Shown here: one piece after another, positions 34,922-45,736 of the stretch
How the letters are laid out: each line of letters opens with the position of its first letter
Position numbering within the stretch: position 1 is the stretch's first letter
Origin: Aquarana catesbeiana
Lineage: Eukaryota > Chordata > Amphibia > Anura > Ranidae
Assembly: GCF_042186555.1 (NCBI RefSeq)
Contig: NC_133328.1
Location: 498,507,106-498,571,105, forward strand
DNA length: 64,000 bases
Reading direction: 5' to 3'
Program-made: the position numbers and the translations under genes
Notes under the pieces: generated by a model
Databases searched by the model: none
The model's input: the letters and a program-made list of their open reading frames with translations, nothing else
Told to the model about the DNA's origin: nothing

Positions 34922-35350
34922 AGTATAACTAAAGGCTAAACTTTTTTTTTTTTTTCTGTTTTGGATAGAGTGGAGATTTATTATAACACCTGTCAGTTTT
35001 TATTGCTGTCTGTGTCCCCGTTAGGGAGATTCATCCTTTCTATTTGTTATGTTTACTATTATCACTAAAAGTGAAAGTAAAAGTTAAAAAAAGCACAAAT
35101 TTTGGGTAGTCCCAATAAAAGTATTACAGGTGAAATCTTCCAATGGGGACATTAGTTCTGGTGACCCTGAGAGATTTCCTTAATTTGCAGGGATTTCCTC
35201 TTAATTCCTGTTTGGCTATGGGACAGGAAGCAAAGGTAGATCTCCCAAATGGGACAAAGATGGCAAAAATAAACCTGACAAGGGTTAAAACTCTCCCTTA
35301 CTTTATCCAAAATGAAAAAAAAATACATTTTGCCTACAGTTCTACTTTAA
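34918..35350. mobile_element. TTAA-flanked MITE
   Basis: It starts TTAAAGTATAACTAAAGGC and ends GCCTACAGTTCTACTTTAA. It shares its left TTAA with the element ending at 34921. Non-coding. Confidence 0.6.
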
Positions 35351-36498
35351 TTTCTTCTTTGCCCGATCTTCTCTACTGCTACTCTGAAAACAAGTAGGGA
35401 CAATCTACATATTTGTTTGTTTTGCACTTCACTTCTGTACAAAAAACTTGCTGTATTCAGATTTGTTCAATCTACTTTTTTTCTATTGCAATATTTATTT
35501 TTTTTATTAAGTAAATTGAAGAAAAGGAATACTGCCTGCCCAGGGTCCAAATAACTGCAACATAAGCATGCATTAGTCACCATTAAAACTGGACTAGGAA
35601 GGCTAGCCTTAACATTTTCCGTGTCCAGATGGTCAGGTCTGGTATCCTAGTTGGAGTGCCTTGTACTGAGACTGGCCTAGTTGTAAAGGTAAACTAGGAA
35701 TAAAAGGAGGATATGGAAAAGCAGGAAAGAGGGAAGACAATAACTGGGAGATGACAGGGGGTGGAGTTTTCCTTCTGGGCGTAAATTTAAACACTCTATG
35801 TTCTTCAAGGTAGCTAAGGGTAGCCAGATCCAAGGTAGCTAATGTATAACAGGGCCAGGGTTTCTAAACTTTAAGAATTTTTTATTGGGAATCAGTAAGA
35901 ATACTAGAGCGTTTTCTGTTATTAGGTAACTTGTTCATACACCCTTAACCTCAGCTTGATAATCTACATGGTTTTTCCATGCTTTAGCAATGAATGGACT
36001 GCTAAGCTGCATTAGAGAGGAGAGTAGCCAGTTTTTCTTTTGTGACTGTGAGTTCCAGGACTGAGTGGCGCAATAGAGCCTTTAGCAAAGGAAACAGTCT
36101 AGGTAAGGCTGAAAATGCTTGTCCAAAAGGAAATCTGGTTCTTCCAGGACCGTCAGACATGAAAACAACACCTTTCTGACCACAGACACTCAGCCTTTTT
36201 TTTTTTTATGACTGTTAATGGAAAATGTGCAGAGTATGCATTTAGAATGTGTTTGATGTGTATTTTGAATAGCTTCTACTGCAGTGATTTTATAAAAATT
36301 AAAGCTTATAAGTAACAACTGGTAATGACGTATCAAACTCCGAAGCATCACAAATACATGTCAGACACATTGTAAACAAATATCAGACATGCTGCTAATA
36401 CATCTTATATTGAGTCAATTTTTCCTGAAGGAACGTAAAGGAAGCATACTTTTTTGTAGGCACTTTTCGATTTCTTTGAAGCCCATTTACTGAAACTC
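35351..36498. other. No gene seen
   Basis: AT-rich sequence without recognised elements or exons. Confidence 0.45.
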
Positions 36499-37443
36499 TT
36501 AAAGGATAAGTTCACCTTTGGGAACATGTTACATGTTCCACCCGTTTGTAGGGTTGAACACGTTCCCAGTGCTGCATTGTCTCCCGACCCGCTGCCTCTG
36601 GTGACAGCAAGCCGGGGATCTTCTCCCCGAACTCGCTGTCACAATTTAAAAAACAATAACAAGGCTGTGCGGGGCTCTGCACACCCGACCGCATCATTCA
36701 TTTACAGAGTTCTGTGAATGGGAGAACCACAAGTACTGGCAGCCTTTACAGCTTTCGGCTTGTAGTTCTCAATAAACTACCAAAGTGCTGTTGAGCACTC
36801 TAGATGGTTCTTAGTTTCTTTCATCATTGTGTAACTGCCTGCTCATATAAGCTATGAGCAGACAGCTTACACTGACAGTCTGCAGGATTCCTGTATTGCA
36901 CTCGCAATCTGCTGATTGCAGGTGCAATATTTTGCAGACTCCTAGTAAAATAAATAAATGCACATTTTTTTATCTGCAAAAAGATGTGCATTTATTATTT
37001 TATTTTCACAAAGGTGAACCTATCCTTTAGGCCCCTTTCACACTGGGGCGGTAGGGGGCATCGGCGGTAAAACAGCGCTATTTTTAGCGCTGTTTTACCG
37101 CGGTGTTCGGCCGCTAGCGGTGCTGTTTTAACCCCCCCGCTGGCGGCCGAAAAAGGGTTAAAACTACTCGTACAGCGCGGCTATAGCTGCAGTATAGCCG
37201 CGCTGTCCCATTGATTTCAATGGGCAGGAGCGGTTTAGGAGCGGTGAATACACCGCTCCTTCACCGCTCCAAAGATGCGGCTCGCAGGAGATTTTTTCTT
37301 CTCCTGCCAGCGCACCGCTTCAGTGTGAAAGCCCTCGGGCTTTCACACTGAACAAACAGCGGAGGCTGTTTAGGGGCGGTGTGCAGGCGGTATTTTTAGC
37401 GCAATAACACCTGCAAACTGCCCCAGTGTGAAAGGGGCCTTAA
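36499..37443. mobile_element. TTAA-flanked MITE, interrupted at its last bases
   Basis: It starts TTAAAGGATAAGTTCACCTTTG and runs to CAAAGGTGAACCTATCCTTTA at 37029, with long inverted ends. Its interior has ACATGTTACATGTTCCACCC and other mirrored blocks. A Harbinger-like MITE (37030-37439) sits within the terminal TTA, and the element's last bases follow at 37440. Related copies are at 25284, 51120, 52746 and possibly 62990. Confidence 0.7.
37030..37439. mobile_element. Harbinger-like MITE, complete
   Basis: TTA duplications at 37027-37029 and 37440-37442. Ends are GGCCCCTTTCACACTGGGGC and CCCCAGTGTGAAAGGGGCC, perfect over about 20 bp. The GC-rich interior is rich in GCGGTG/CACCGC palindromes (for example 37070-37095). 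This is the best-preserved member here. Confidence 0.85.
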
Positions 37444-37924
37444 AGATCATGTCAAGACAAAAAGTAAATAGTACTATTGTCTTGGCAATGCTAGATTGCA
37501 ACTGTGAGGCAAACAGTCCATGTGTTATATAATATTGTTCCAGTCAGGGATTTGATAATGCCACTGAGTATAGGGGTGTTAACTGTAGCTTTTTTGTTAT
37601 TCTATACCATACAGCCTTCTGCTGAACTACCTATCCCTACATTACTAGTGGATTGGGGGGTATAGCTTTTTCTCTTTACAGTTGTGGCCAACTCTCTTGA
37701 TTTAGTTGGCCTCATATGCGGCCCCTAACATCACCAAAGGGCAGCACATAAAATGCAGTGAATGTTTGTTAGTAGAGACAGCAGACACACAACACGATAT
37801 AGTCCAAAAATTATGGACATGATATAAGAGATAGTCAGAGATTGCAGCATGGTGCAAGAGATGGTCAGAGACTTTGGACATGCTATAGAAGTTGTTGGAG
37901 ACTAAAGGCATACTATAGGGGACG
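37443..37924. other. No gene seen
   Basis: Short tandem similarity in the form GGACATG-ATA-AGAG-TAGTCAGAGA-T (37810-37925, about 33-bp period). Otherwise nothing recognised. Confidence 0.4.
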
Positions 37925-37932
37925 GTCATAGC

Positions 37933-39135
37933 TAGAGGTCGACCGATATATCGGCCGATATTTGGCTTTTTTTACTTAATCGGCATCGGCGGATTGTGCT
38001 GATAAAAAAAGCTGATTATACCTTCAGCGGGACTTGCAAATGACTTCTGTAATAGAAGTCAATGCAAGTTTTCTAAAGTTTTCTTCTCTCCTCCTCTGGG
38101 CAGCCTGCCAAGTCTGATAAGAAGATACATTGTATCTCTTTCAGGTTCTTTTATCAATAGACTGAACTCCGTGAAGAAGTTCTCAGTTTAACCATTTAAA
38201 GACTAAATCTTTTCTGACACTTGTTGCTTACAAGTAAAAATCCTGTATTTTCTGCTAGAAAATCACTTAGAACCCCCAAACATTATATATATTTTTTCTA
38301 GCAGAGACCCTAGGGAATAAAATAGCGGTTGTTGCAATATTTTATGTCACACGGTATTTGCGCAGCGGTTTTTCAAACGCAATTTTTTTTGAAAAAATAC
38401 ACTAATGAAATTAAAAAAAAAAAAAAAAGCAGTAAAGTTAGCCCATTTTTTTTCGTCCAAAAGTTTTGATTACCTGTTTTTGTGTATTTAATATTTAAGA
38501 TAGTTATTTTTTTTTTAATCTAAATTATACATACAAGTGAACTGATTGGAGGTTTGTTTTGTTTAATAAATGTTTAAATATAAAAAATTTTCTGTATCAC
38601 TTATTACTTAAGGCTGCTTTCACACTGGTGCGGGCATGCGTTGACGGTAAAACGCTGTTAGTTTTAGCGGCGCTTTACCGTCATTTTAGCGGCGCTATTC
38701 GGCTGCTAGCGGGTCGCTTATAACCCAGCTAGCGGCCGAAGAAGGGGTTAAATGCGCCCCTGAAGCGCTGCTGCCGAAACGCTTTGCAGGCGCTTCGGCA
38801 GCGGTGCGCATTCATTTCAATGGGCAGGAGTGGTGGAGGAGCGGTATACACCGCTCCAAAGATGCCGCTTGCAGGACTTTTTTTTAACATCCTGCCAGCG
38901 CATCGCCTCAGTGTGAAAGCACTCGAGCTTTCACATAGACTGCAGGGGAGCCGTTTTACAGGCGCTATTTTTAGCCTGTTAGATTTTATGCGATGAAGGG
39001 AAAAAAAAAGAAAAGAAATCGGCCTAATATATCGGCCCAAAAAAATCGGCATCATATATCGGCCATCGGCCACCGCGATTTCTAAATATCGGCTTTGGCA
39101 TCGGCCAGAGAAAAACCCATATCGGTCGACCTCTA
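37933..39135 (-). mobile_element. Composite hAT element, copy 2 (inverted)
   Basis: The termini are the same as copy 1: TAGAGGTCGACCGATAT and ATATCGGTCGACCTCTA. A perfect 8-bp duplication GTCATAGC flanks it (37925-37932 and 39136-39143). The internal sequence is the reverse complement of 23412-24664 over nearly the whole length and includes the same Harbinger-like MITE. It is younger or better preserved at its insertion site than copy 1. Confidence 0.9.
38611..38975. mobile_element. Harbinger-like MITE nested in hAT copy 2, one end lost
   Basis: It starts GGCTGCTTTCACACTGG after ACTTAA and matches 23574-23976 in reverse. The distal 40-45 bp, including the GGGGTCTAA end seen in copy 1, is deleted before CTGTTAGATTTTATG. 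Confidence 0.7.
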
Positions 39136-39143
39136 GTCATAGC

Positions 39144-39551
39144 CTGGAATCATATTAAATGAGACTGCTAGAAATCACTACTATAACAGGCATTATGGAA
39201 ACAAAGATTAGTGTCTGCAGGAGCCCTGAAGGCTGCACAAAAGGAGGCAAAGGGCTGCAGGTTGGACACCAGGAAGACCATTTTTTTTTTAACAATTTTG
39301 AAGGGTGGGGGGGGGGGAGGTGGAAGCCTATTGCTACTTTTACCCATGTAATTTATGCTGTATGTGTTGATGCTGTCCATTCTGCTTACGGTGTTTTTCT
39401 TTTCTTTTTTAAAACATTGTCTACTGCACACAATTTTACAAGGGTGTTTTATTAACTCTACGGTCATGAGGAAAACCCTCATATGATGCAGTAGACTACT
39501 TCTTTAGTTCTGTTAGGCCAGGGTGTTAACATTTTTCCTTTAGAGGGGCTT
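39144..39551. other. No gene seen
   Basis: G-run at 39304-39320 and T-run at 39281-39290. No recognised features. Confidence 0.4.
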
Positions 39552-40111
39552 TTAAAGTGGCATTAAACCCTAAACTAAAAATATAATACATTGCATTTTA
39601 CCAATCATTAGATGTGGTGGTTGCATGAGTTTTTGTTTTTTTTAATGCTTTTTTGTACCTCTGTTTTAACCCAGTGATCCAGCCAATATCACACCTCCTG
39701 TTAGAGTTCCCCACTTTGGATGAAGGAGCAATAGAGAGACCTTTGGACAGCAGCATTGCTAATCTGGGGGGAGGGTAGTGCTTGATGCTCTAGCAGATTT
39801 AGATGCACTATAGAAATTGACCTAACAATTTTTAAGCAGTTAGAGCAACCATTTTTTGTTCTTCTGGGATAAAGGTTTACATAAATAAAAAACGATCATT
39901 GTAGACACCCCTGTTGAGGTAAATGGTTCGTCTCTTAACTGCTGCATCTGCAGAACAACCTGTTTTGTTGAAAAACAGCAGACTTACTGGCTAGATCACC
40001 AGGTGAAAATAAAGGAAAGGAATTCTAAAAAAGAAAACGAATGCAGCCATTACATCTAAGAATTGGTAAGCTGCATTATAATGTTTGCTTTTGGATTTAA
40101 TATCGCTTTAA
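39552..40111. mobile_element. TTAA-flanked MITE, copy 2
   Basis: Same family and orientation as 12994-13562, with TTTACCAATCATTAGATGTGG and CATCTAAGAATTGGTAAG near the ends and TTAA at both edges. Non-coding. Confidence 0.7.
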
Positions 40112-41029
40112 TAACTCCTTGCTCTTTAATACAGCGGCCTTTATGCTCTGAAATTCTCTTTCCATTCCTGTCATATTCTCTTTAAAAACTTTAATATTGT
40201 ATCTCAACCATATCTCTTCAAAATTGCCTTTCCATCTCTCTGTACTACAAATGTTCATCACCAAGTAACCAATCTCTGTCACCTGCTGCCACTGCCACGT
40301 CCTTTGCTTTTCTAGTGTTTATTAACATCTTGGATTGTAGGCTCTCAAGAGTAGGACCCAGGACTCAGCTCATGTGTCATGGCTTTGTAGCTGTTGTTTT
40401 CTGCAGTCTGAAGAATTGTGTAAAATTGCCTAATTTACCTTGGCCATTATGCAGCTTTGCAGGATAACTAATGGAGACATAGTAAATTCTCCTGTGATGG
40501 CATCTCATACCATTGCAAATTCCCTTCTCAGCTTGAAAAAGAATTGTAGATTGAAGGCATCCTTTGGCTTTCTCCAAATGCCAAACTGACTGGATGTAGG
40601 AAATGGGGTGAAAGGTGATTCACCAGACCACAGTGTGATTTTCATCTACTTGGAGTTCCATACTTTGTACTCCAGGTTGTGCACCTTTCTGTGTTGTCCT
40701 TGGATGTAAGTAGATTCCAAACGTCAGTCCTGCCATAAATTTCAGCTTTCTAAAATGTATAATATACTGTACAGTTTTTTTGAGACTGGGCCACAGAGGT
40801 GCGTTTGTGGCATTCACCATCGTTTCTCTGTCAGTAAAGTTCATTTGAAGTTCTTTTCAGGGTGCAATTTGTTTGGCATATGCTGTCATAATCCTTTTTG
40901 CGCCCCCAATTATTTGACCCTTGTTGGTTGATGTGGTAAAGAGTGTCTGGATTACTGTTGTTTTTACTTAGTACCCATTTAACTGGGTAACCTGAGGTAG
41001 AATTGAATTTGGTTAATTTTACTTGCTTA
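40112..41029 (-). other. Unclassified; two consecutive minus-strand ORFs
   Basis: Minus-strand frames 40620-40844 and 40377-40577 follow one another and may be one decayed ORF. They read LWPSLKKTVQYIIHFRKL, LTFGIYLHPRTTQKG, then ILFQAEKGICNGMRCHH and YYVSISYPAKLHNGQGK. This looks like a decayed transposon ORF, but I cannot place the family. The rest shows nothing. Confidence 0.3.
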
Positions 41030-41247
41030 GGCCCCTTTCACACTTGTGCGACTTGGACTCCATGATTTCCAATAGGTACCATTCATATATGTGCGACTTG
41101 AAGTCGCACCGACTTCAAAGTAGTCCCTGGGCCACTTTGGTTTGACTTTGATGCGAGTTGAGGTCCATAGACCTCAAGTTTACACAGGCATTCCCTGAAA
41201 TTGCGTCAAAATTGTGGCCGTAAAATCGCAGCAGTTTGAAAGTGGCC
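41030..41247. mobile_element. Harbinger-like MITE with TTA duplication
   Basis: TTA, GGCCCCTTTCACACTTGTGC at the left; GTTTGAAAGTGGCC, TTA at the right. Interior GCGACTTG and GAAGTCGCAC blocks. 218 bp, non-coding. Confidence 0.75.
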
Positions 41248-41333
41248 TTAGATCTACTGCAGGTCGTTTTGTTACAATGTCTTAAACTGAGCTGAAGACT
41301 TGCAAATTTTTATTTTTGTTTTCCTTCCTTCAG

Positions 41334-41544
41334 GCAAAAACTATTCCTCCAAGATGAAGACATGTCTATCATCATTAACACATACTACAGCCAGAAGATT
41401 ATAGCAAACCAGAATGAAGATACAGAGGATAAGACCTACTACTCAACTTCACCACTAAAGAAAAGATTGGTGCCATTATCAGTAGTATTTCAATTAGATA
41501 ATGGAAATTCTAGCTGTTATGTAGAATGCCAAAGCAGACAGCAA
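41334..41544 (+). CDS. Internal coding exon of an unrecognised host gene
   Basis: A long pyrimidine tract ending CTTCCTTCAG precedes the exon, and CAA/GTGAGT is a strong donor. The 211-nt exon carries one leading base and then 70 open codons, including LFLQDEDMSIIINTYYSQKI and PLSVVFQLDNGNSSCYVEC. It ends in phase 0, and the exon at 46474 opens in phase 0 in its only open frame. Acidic and Ser/Asn-rich composition with no motif I recognise. Absence of stops, two good splice sites and phase agreement argue for a real exon. Function unknown. A TE-derived exon or a processed gene fragment is less likely because introns are kept. Confidence 0.65.
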
Positions 41545-41692
41545 GTGAGTATGTACAAATGTGAAGAAAAGTTTTTACTTGTTCTTAACTATAAGCATCT
41601 TATTCTTTTTATTTTTAAATTGTATGTAATGTATTGACAAGCCTTTTCTGTTTACTACACACCATTACATTATCTTTGTCTCTCCATATATT

Positions 41693-42698
41693 TTAACCAC
41701 TTCAGCCCTGGAAGGATTTACCCCTTAATGACCAAGCCATTTTTTGCGATACGGCACTGCTTCGCTTTAACTGACAATTGTGCGGTCATTCGATGTTGTA
41801 CACAAACAAAATTTATGTCCTTTTTTTCCCATAAATAGAGCTTTCTTTTGGTGGTATTTGATCACCTCTGTGGTTTTTATTTTTTGCGCTATAAGCAAAA
41901 AAACTTTTTGTTATAATAAATATTCCCCACCCCCCCAAAAAAAATTATCAGTTTAGGCCAATATGTATTCTTCTACATATTTTTGTAAAAAAATTTGCAA
42001 TAAGTTTATATTATTATTATTATACAGGATTTATATAGACAGTTTACGTGGTGCTTTACAACTTGAGGTTAGACTGTACAAATACAATACACTTTAATAC
42101 AGTAGGAATCAGAGGGCCCTGCTCCTTAGATCTTACAATCTAAGAGGGAATTGTTATATTGATTGGTTTGCGCCAAACTTATAGCGTCTACAAAATATAA
42201 ATACAAACTACAAACATTTTTTTTTTTTACTTGTAATGGCGGTGATCAGCTTTTTTTAGCGGGACTGCGTCATAACGGTGGACAGATCGGACCCTTTTTT
42301 GGAACCAGTGACATTCATACAGCGATCAGTACTAAAAATAGCCACTGATTACTGTATGAATGACACTGGCAGGGAAGGGGTTTACACTAGGGGGCGATCA
42401 AGGGGTTAAGTGTTCCCTAGGGAGGTGTTTCTAACTGGGGGGGAGTGGACTGACTGGGAGTAGAGAGAGATCGCTGTTCCTGATCACTGGGAACAATGTG
42501 ATCTCTCTACTCCCCTGTCAGAATGGGGATCTGTTTGTTTACATTGACAGATCCTCGTTCTGGCTCTCTGTGGAGCGATCGCGGGTGGCCAGCGCACGCC
42601 TGCTATTGATCTCATTGTGGCTGACGTACAGCTACATCGATTCATGCTGTTGTGGCAACCTGCAGTATAATGACGGCGGCTGGTCGGCAAGCGGTTAA
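41693..42698. mobile_element. piggyBac-like non-autonomous element in the intron
   Basis: TTAA at 41693-41696 and 42695-42698. It starts TTAACCACTTCAGCC and ends GGTCGGCAAGCGGTTAA. It shares GCTTTCTTTTGGTGGTATTTGATCACC with 53240-53280. Mirrored GATCTCTCTACTCCC blocks lie at 42460-42515. A shorter repeat is nested at 42005-42157. Confidence 0.7.
42005..42157. repeat. Short interspersed repeat with (ATT)n edge
   Basis: TTATTATTATTATACAGG is followed by ATATAGACAGTTTACG, GTGCTTTACAA, and AGAGGGCCCTGCTCCTTAGA, a short repeat widely seen in vertebrate genomes with a trinucleotide tail. It is inserted in the piggyBac-like element. Family not determined. Confidence 0.5.
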
Positions 42699-42901
42699 AG
42701 TGGCACTTTACTGAAATTAAAAGAAAAAACGGTGAACAGGCTGATTTTTTAAATACAGAATAGACATACTATTTCTCTTTTGCATTAAAGTATTCTCACG
42801 TTCCTCAACAAAATGGTGGCTATCTGCACACCGACTCCCTGTTGCATAAATGCAATTAGTTGGGTAAGAGATGGCTTCAGCTCCTGTTCTCCATCTGTAG
42901 G

Positions 42902-44664
42902 ACACAATATCTAAAAACTCACAAGCAAAAGCCAGTGGGTGAAGGAAAAGGAGGTGGGACTTTGAATGAAGCCAATGGTTTGCAAGCCGACACATAACGG
43001 TGGGTCAATAAAATTCTTTTATTGCATGTTCATACAAACAATGGTATCAGACAATATCAATTTTAACACTTGGTAAAATGTTAACAATGATAACCAAGGA
43101 TCAACATAAGGACCATTAGTATAGTTATCAAATATAATGGGGTAACATGAGTAATAACATGGGTATGAGCAATATTACTGAAGATGGACAAGGGATCACC
43201 AGGTGTCAGAAAGCGTAGATGGTTAAAACAAGGTAATAACTGCCTGATAGCTGGCCTCAAATTCCTGTTAAAGGGTAAAACTCTGTGTAGCATGGATTGG
43301 AACAAAGGGCAACCGGTAACTCGACGCGTTTCGTGGTTCAAGACCACTCATCAGGAGCAGACATGTCAAGTTTCTGGAAATTAAAGATAATAATAATAGT
43401 ATCATGGGTCAGAGTTATAGTGGGTACAAGGGGCCGAGTAATCCCCCAAAAGCAAAAGTACTCACAGCAGGCATGGGTAGATGGTGAATGGCCAGGTACG
43501 GCAACCGTCCGGGACTGATGCCGGGCCGGGAGCTGAGGCGGGCCCCCCCGCCGCGGCGACCAAAGCAGGCACCCCCCCAAAAAACGATGCAGAGCCACGA
43601 GGCACCCTAGGGTAAAGAGTGATGGATGAGTGATGATGCAGGGGGTATTGGTACAGAGGGAAAGTGTGTGAGCTGGATAAAGATAGGGGGGAAAGTGGGA
43701 GGAGGGGGGGGAAGAAAGGGGGGAAAAAAAAGGGAGGGAGAGAGGAGGAATAGTAGGGGAGGGGGGGAAATAAGCAATGGTGTGGAAATCTGTAGGTGGG
43801 TGGATGGAGTGAGGAAAGGAGTGAAGGAAAGAAGAGTGGGTGAAGCTGGAAAGTAACATGTGATCGAACAAAGGTAGAGTGGCATTACCTGTGTGACAGG
43901 GTGGTGTGGAGTAGGAACCACCACCACATTGTAGTGTATCTGTAGTGTGCCTCGAACGCCGCACCGCCCCAGGTAAAAAAGAGCGCCCATATATAGGCGC
44001 CGCCGCGGGGAGGCCCGCCAACGTCACGCACGCACGGCCAAAGGTGGGAGGAGCCACAGCGGGGGGCCGACCAATGATCGGCGGCCGCTGGGACCAACCC
44101 ACCAAGCCTGCGAGCATAGCAACAACAGCGCAGAGGGCGCGGCGGCGTCGGGAGACGCAGCGCACGTCCGTCGCGGGTGGCGTGACGTCGATGGGCAGTG
44201 GAGGCAAGCCCCGCCCCCCCCCCACACACGCCCACCAGAACGGGCGGGCGGGGGAGGAGGGGGGGGGAACATGTTGCCGACAGTGCCCATCGCAGCTCCC
44301 GGGCAGGCAAGGGCCGGACGGCCCACCGGCCAGCCACGAGCCATCCGCCCAGGATTGGATTAAAATAATGATCAATCAAGGCTGAAGGTAAACCATAATT
44401 GTTAAACATTAAAACCCAATCACAGGATAAGAAACATGGCATGTACAATTTAGAACTGGTCAAATGACACAAGGGTAAATACAGGTGAGGCTACCAAGAA
44501 ATCAATAAGGGCAAATTAATAACAGTTGTTAATAACATCAAGGTATAGCTAGTAAAGCAAACCAAAGGCTTCCATCCCTATTAATATGAACAACAAAGGG
44601 GGAGGGAAATTGGGACTTTATATGAAACTGCGCCGGGTAGAGGCCGCAAGTTTCCATCCCTCTG
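42902..44664 (-). repeat. Complete 1763-bp terminal-repeat unit A
   Basis: It begins ACACAATATCTAAAAACTC and ends CCATCCCTCTG at the next unit. It carries the hammerhead (43319-43358), a polypurine stretch (43676-43770) and a very GC- and CpG-rich part (43970-44345) that could act as promoter. Near 43019 TTTTATTG gives an AATAAA on the minus strand, close to the 3' end. Confidence 0.8.
43319..43358 (-). ncRNA. Hammerhead ribozyme, copy A
   Basis: Minus strand: GCTC, then CTGATGA (43354-43348), stem II GTGGT/ACCAC with loop CTTGA, GAAA (43332-43329), CGCG, then TC and GAGT. Cleavage is predicted after GTC, between 43323 and 43322. Stem I is GCTC with GAGT (one G-U pair). Stem III is minimal and self-complementary (ACGCGT), as in Penelope-type I hammerheads that act better as dimers. 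Confidence 0.85.
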
Positions 44665-45420
44665 ACACAATATCTAAAAACTCACAAGCAAAAGCCAGTG
44701 GGTGAAGGAAAAGGAGGTGGGACTTTGAATGAAGCCAATGGTTTGCAAGCCGACACATAACGGTGGGTCAATAAAATTCTTTTATTGCATGTTCATACAA
44801 ACAATGGTATCAGACAATATCAATTTTAACACTTGGTAAAATGTTAACAATGATAACCAAGGATCAACATAAGGACCATTAGTATAGTTATCAAATATAA
44901 TGGGGTAACATGAGTAATAACATGGGTATGAGCAATATTACTGAAGATGGACAAGGGATCACCAGGTGTCAGAAAGCGTAGATGGTTAAAACAAGGTAAT
45001 AACTGCCTGATAGCTGGCCTCAAATTCCTGTTAAAGGGTAAAACTCTGTGTAGCATGGATTGGAACAAAGGGCAACCGGTAGCTCGACGCGTTTCGTGGT
45101 TCAAGACCACTCATCAGGAGCAGACATGTCAAGTTTCTGGAAATTAAAGATAATAATAATAGTATCATGGGTCAGAGTTATAGTGGGTACAAGGGGCCGA
45201 GTAATCCCCCAAAAGCAAAAGTACTCACAGCAGGCATGGGTAGATGGTGAATGGCCAGGTACGGCAACCGTCCGGGACTGATGCCGGGCCGGGAGCTGAG
45301 GCGGGCCCCCCCGCCGCGGCGACCAAAACAGGCACCCCCCCAAAAAACGATGCAGAGCCACGAGGCACCCTAGGGTAAAGAGTGATGGATGAGTGATGAT
45401 GCAGGGGGTATTGGTACATA
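44665..45420 (-). repeat. Truncated tandem unit B
   Basis: A direct repeat of 42902-43657 at an offset of 1763 bp, nearly identical. Differences seen: G for A in the ribozyme flank (45082) and A for G near 45327. It stops at GGTACATA, where the inverted copy begins. Confidence 0.8.
45082..45121 (-). ncRNA. Hammerhead ribozyme, copy B
   Basis: Same 40-nt core as copy A. Stem I is GCTC/GAGC with four Watson-Crick pairs. Cleavage is predicted between 45086 and 45085. The spacing to copy A is exactly 1763 nt, so cleavage at both would release a monomer of that size. Confidence 0.85.
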
Positions 45421-45696
45421 CCCCCTGCATCATCACTCTTTACCCTAGGGTGCCTCGTGGCTCTGCATCGTTTTTTGGGGGGGTGCCTGTTTTGGTCGCC
45501 GCGGCGGGGGGGCCCGCCTCAGCTCCCGGCCCGGCATCAGTCCCGGACGGTTGCCGTACCTGGCCATTCACCATCTACCCATGCCTGCTGTGAGTACTTT
45601 TGCTTTTGGGGGATTACTCGGCCCCTTGTACCCACTATAACTCTGACCCATGATACTATTATTATTATCTTTAATTTCCAGAAACTTGACATGTCT

Positions 45697-45736
45697 GCTC
45701 CTGATGAGTGGTCTTGAACCACGAAACGCGTCGAGC
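45697..45736 (+). ncRNA. Hammerhead ribozyme, copy C, sense to host gene
   Basis: Plus strand: GCTC (45697-45700), CTGATGA (45701-45707), stem II GTGGT/ACCAC, GAAA (45723-45726), CGCG, TC, then GAGC (45733-45736). Cleavage is predicted between 45732 and 45733. It lies in the putative intron 41545-46473 in the orientation of the host transcript. Confidence 0.85.

Noticed and set aside
43338..44375. 345-aa minus-strand ORF in the Penelope-like unit
   Set aside because: Composition follows the GC-rich DNA (Pro/Arg/Cys runs), other frames are also open there, and no RT, GIY-YIG or other motif is visible.
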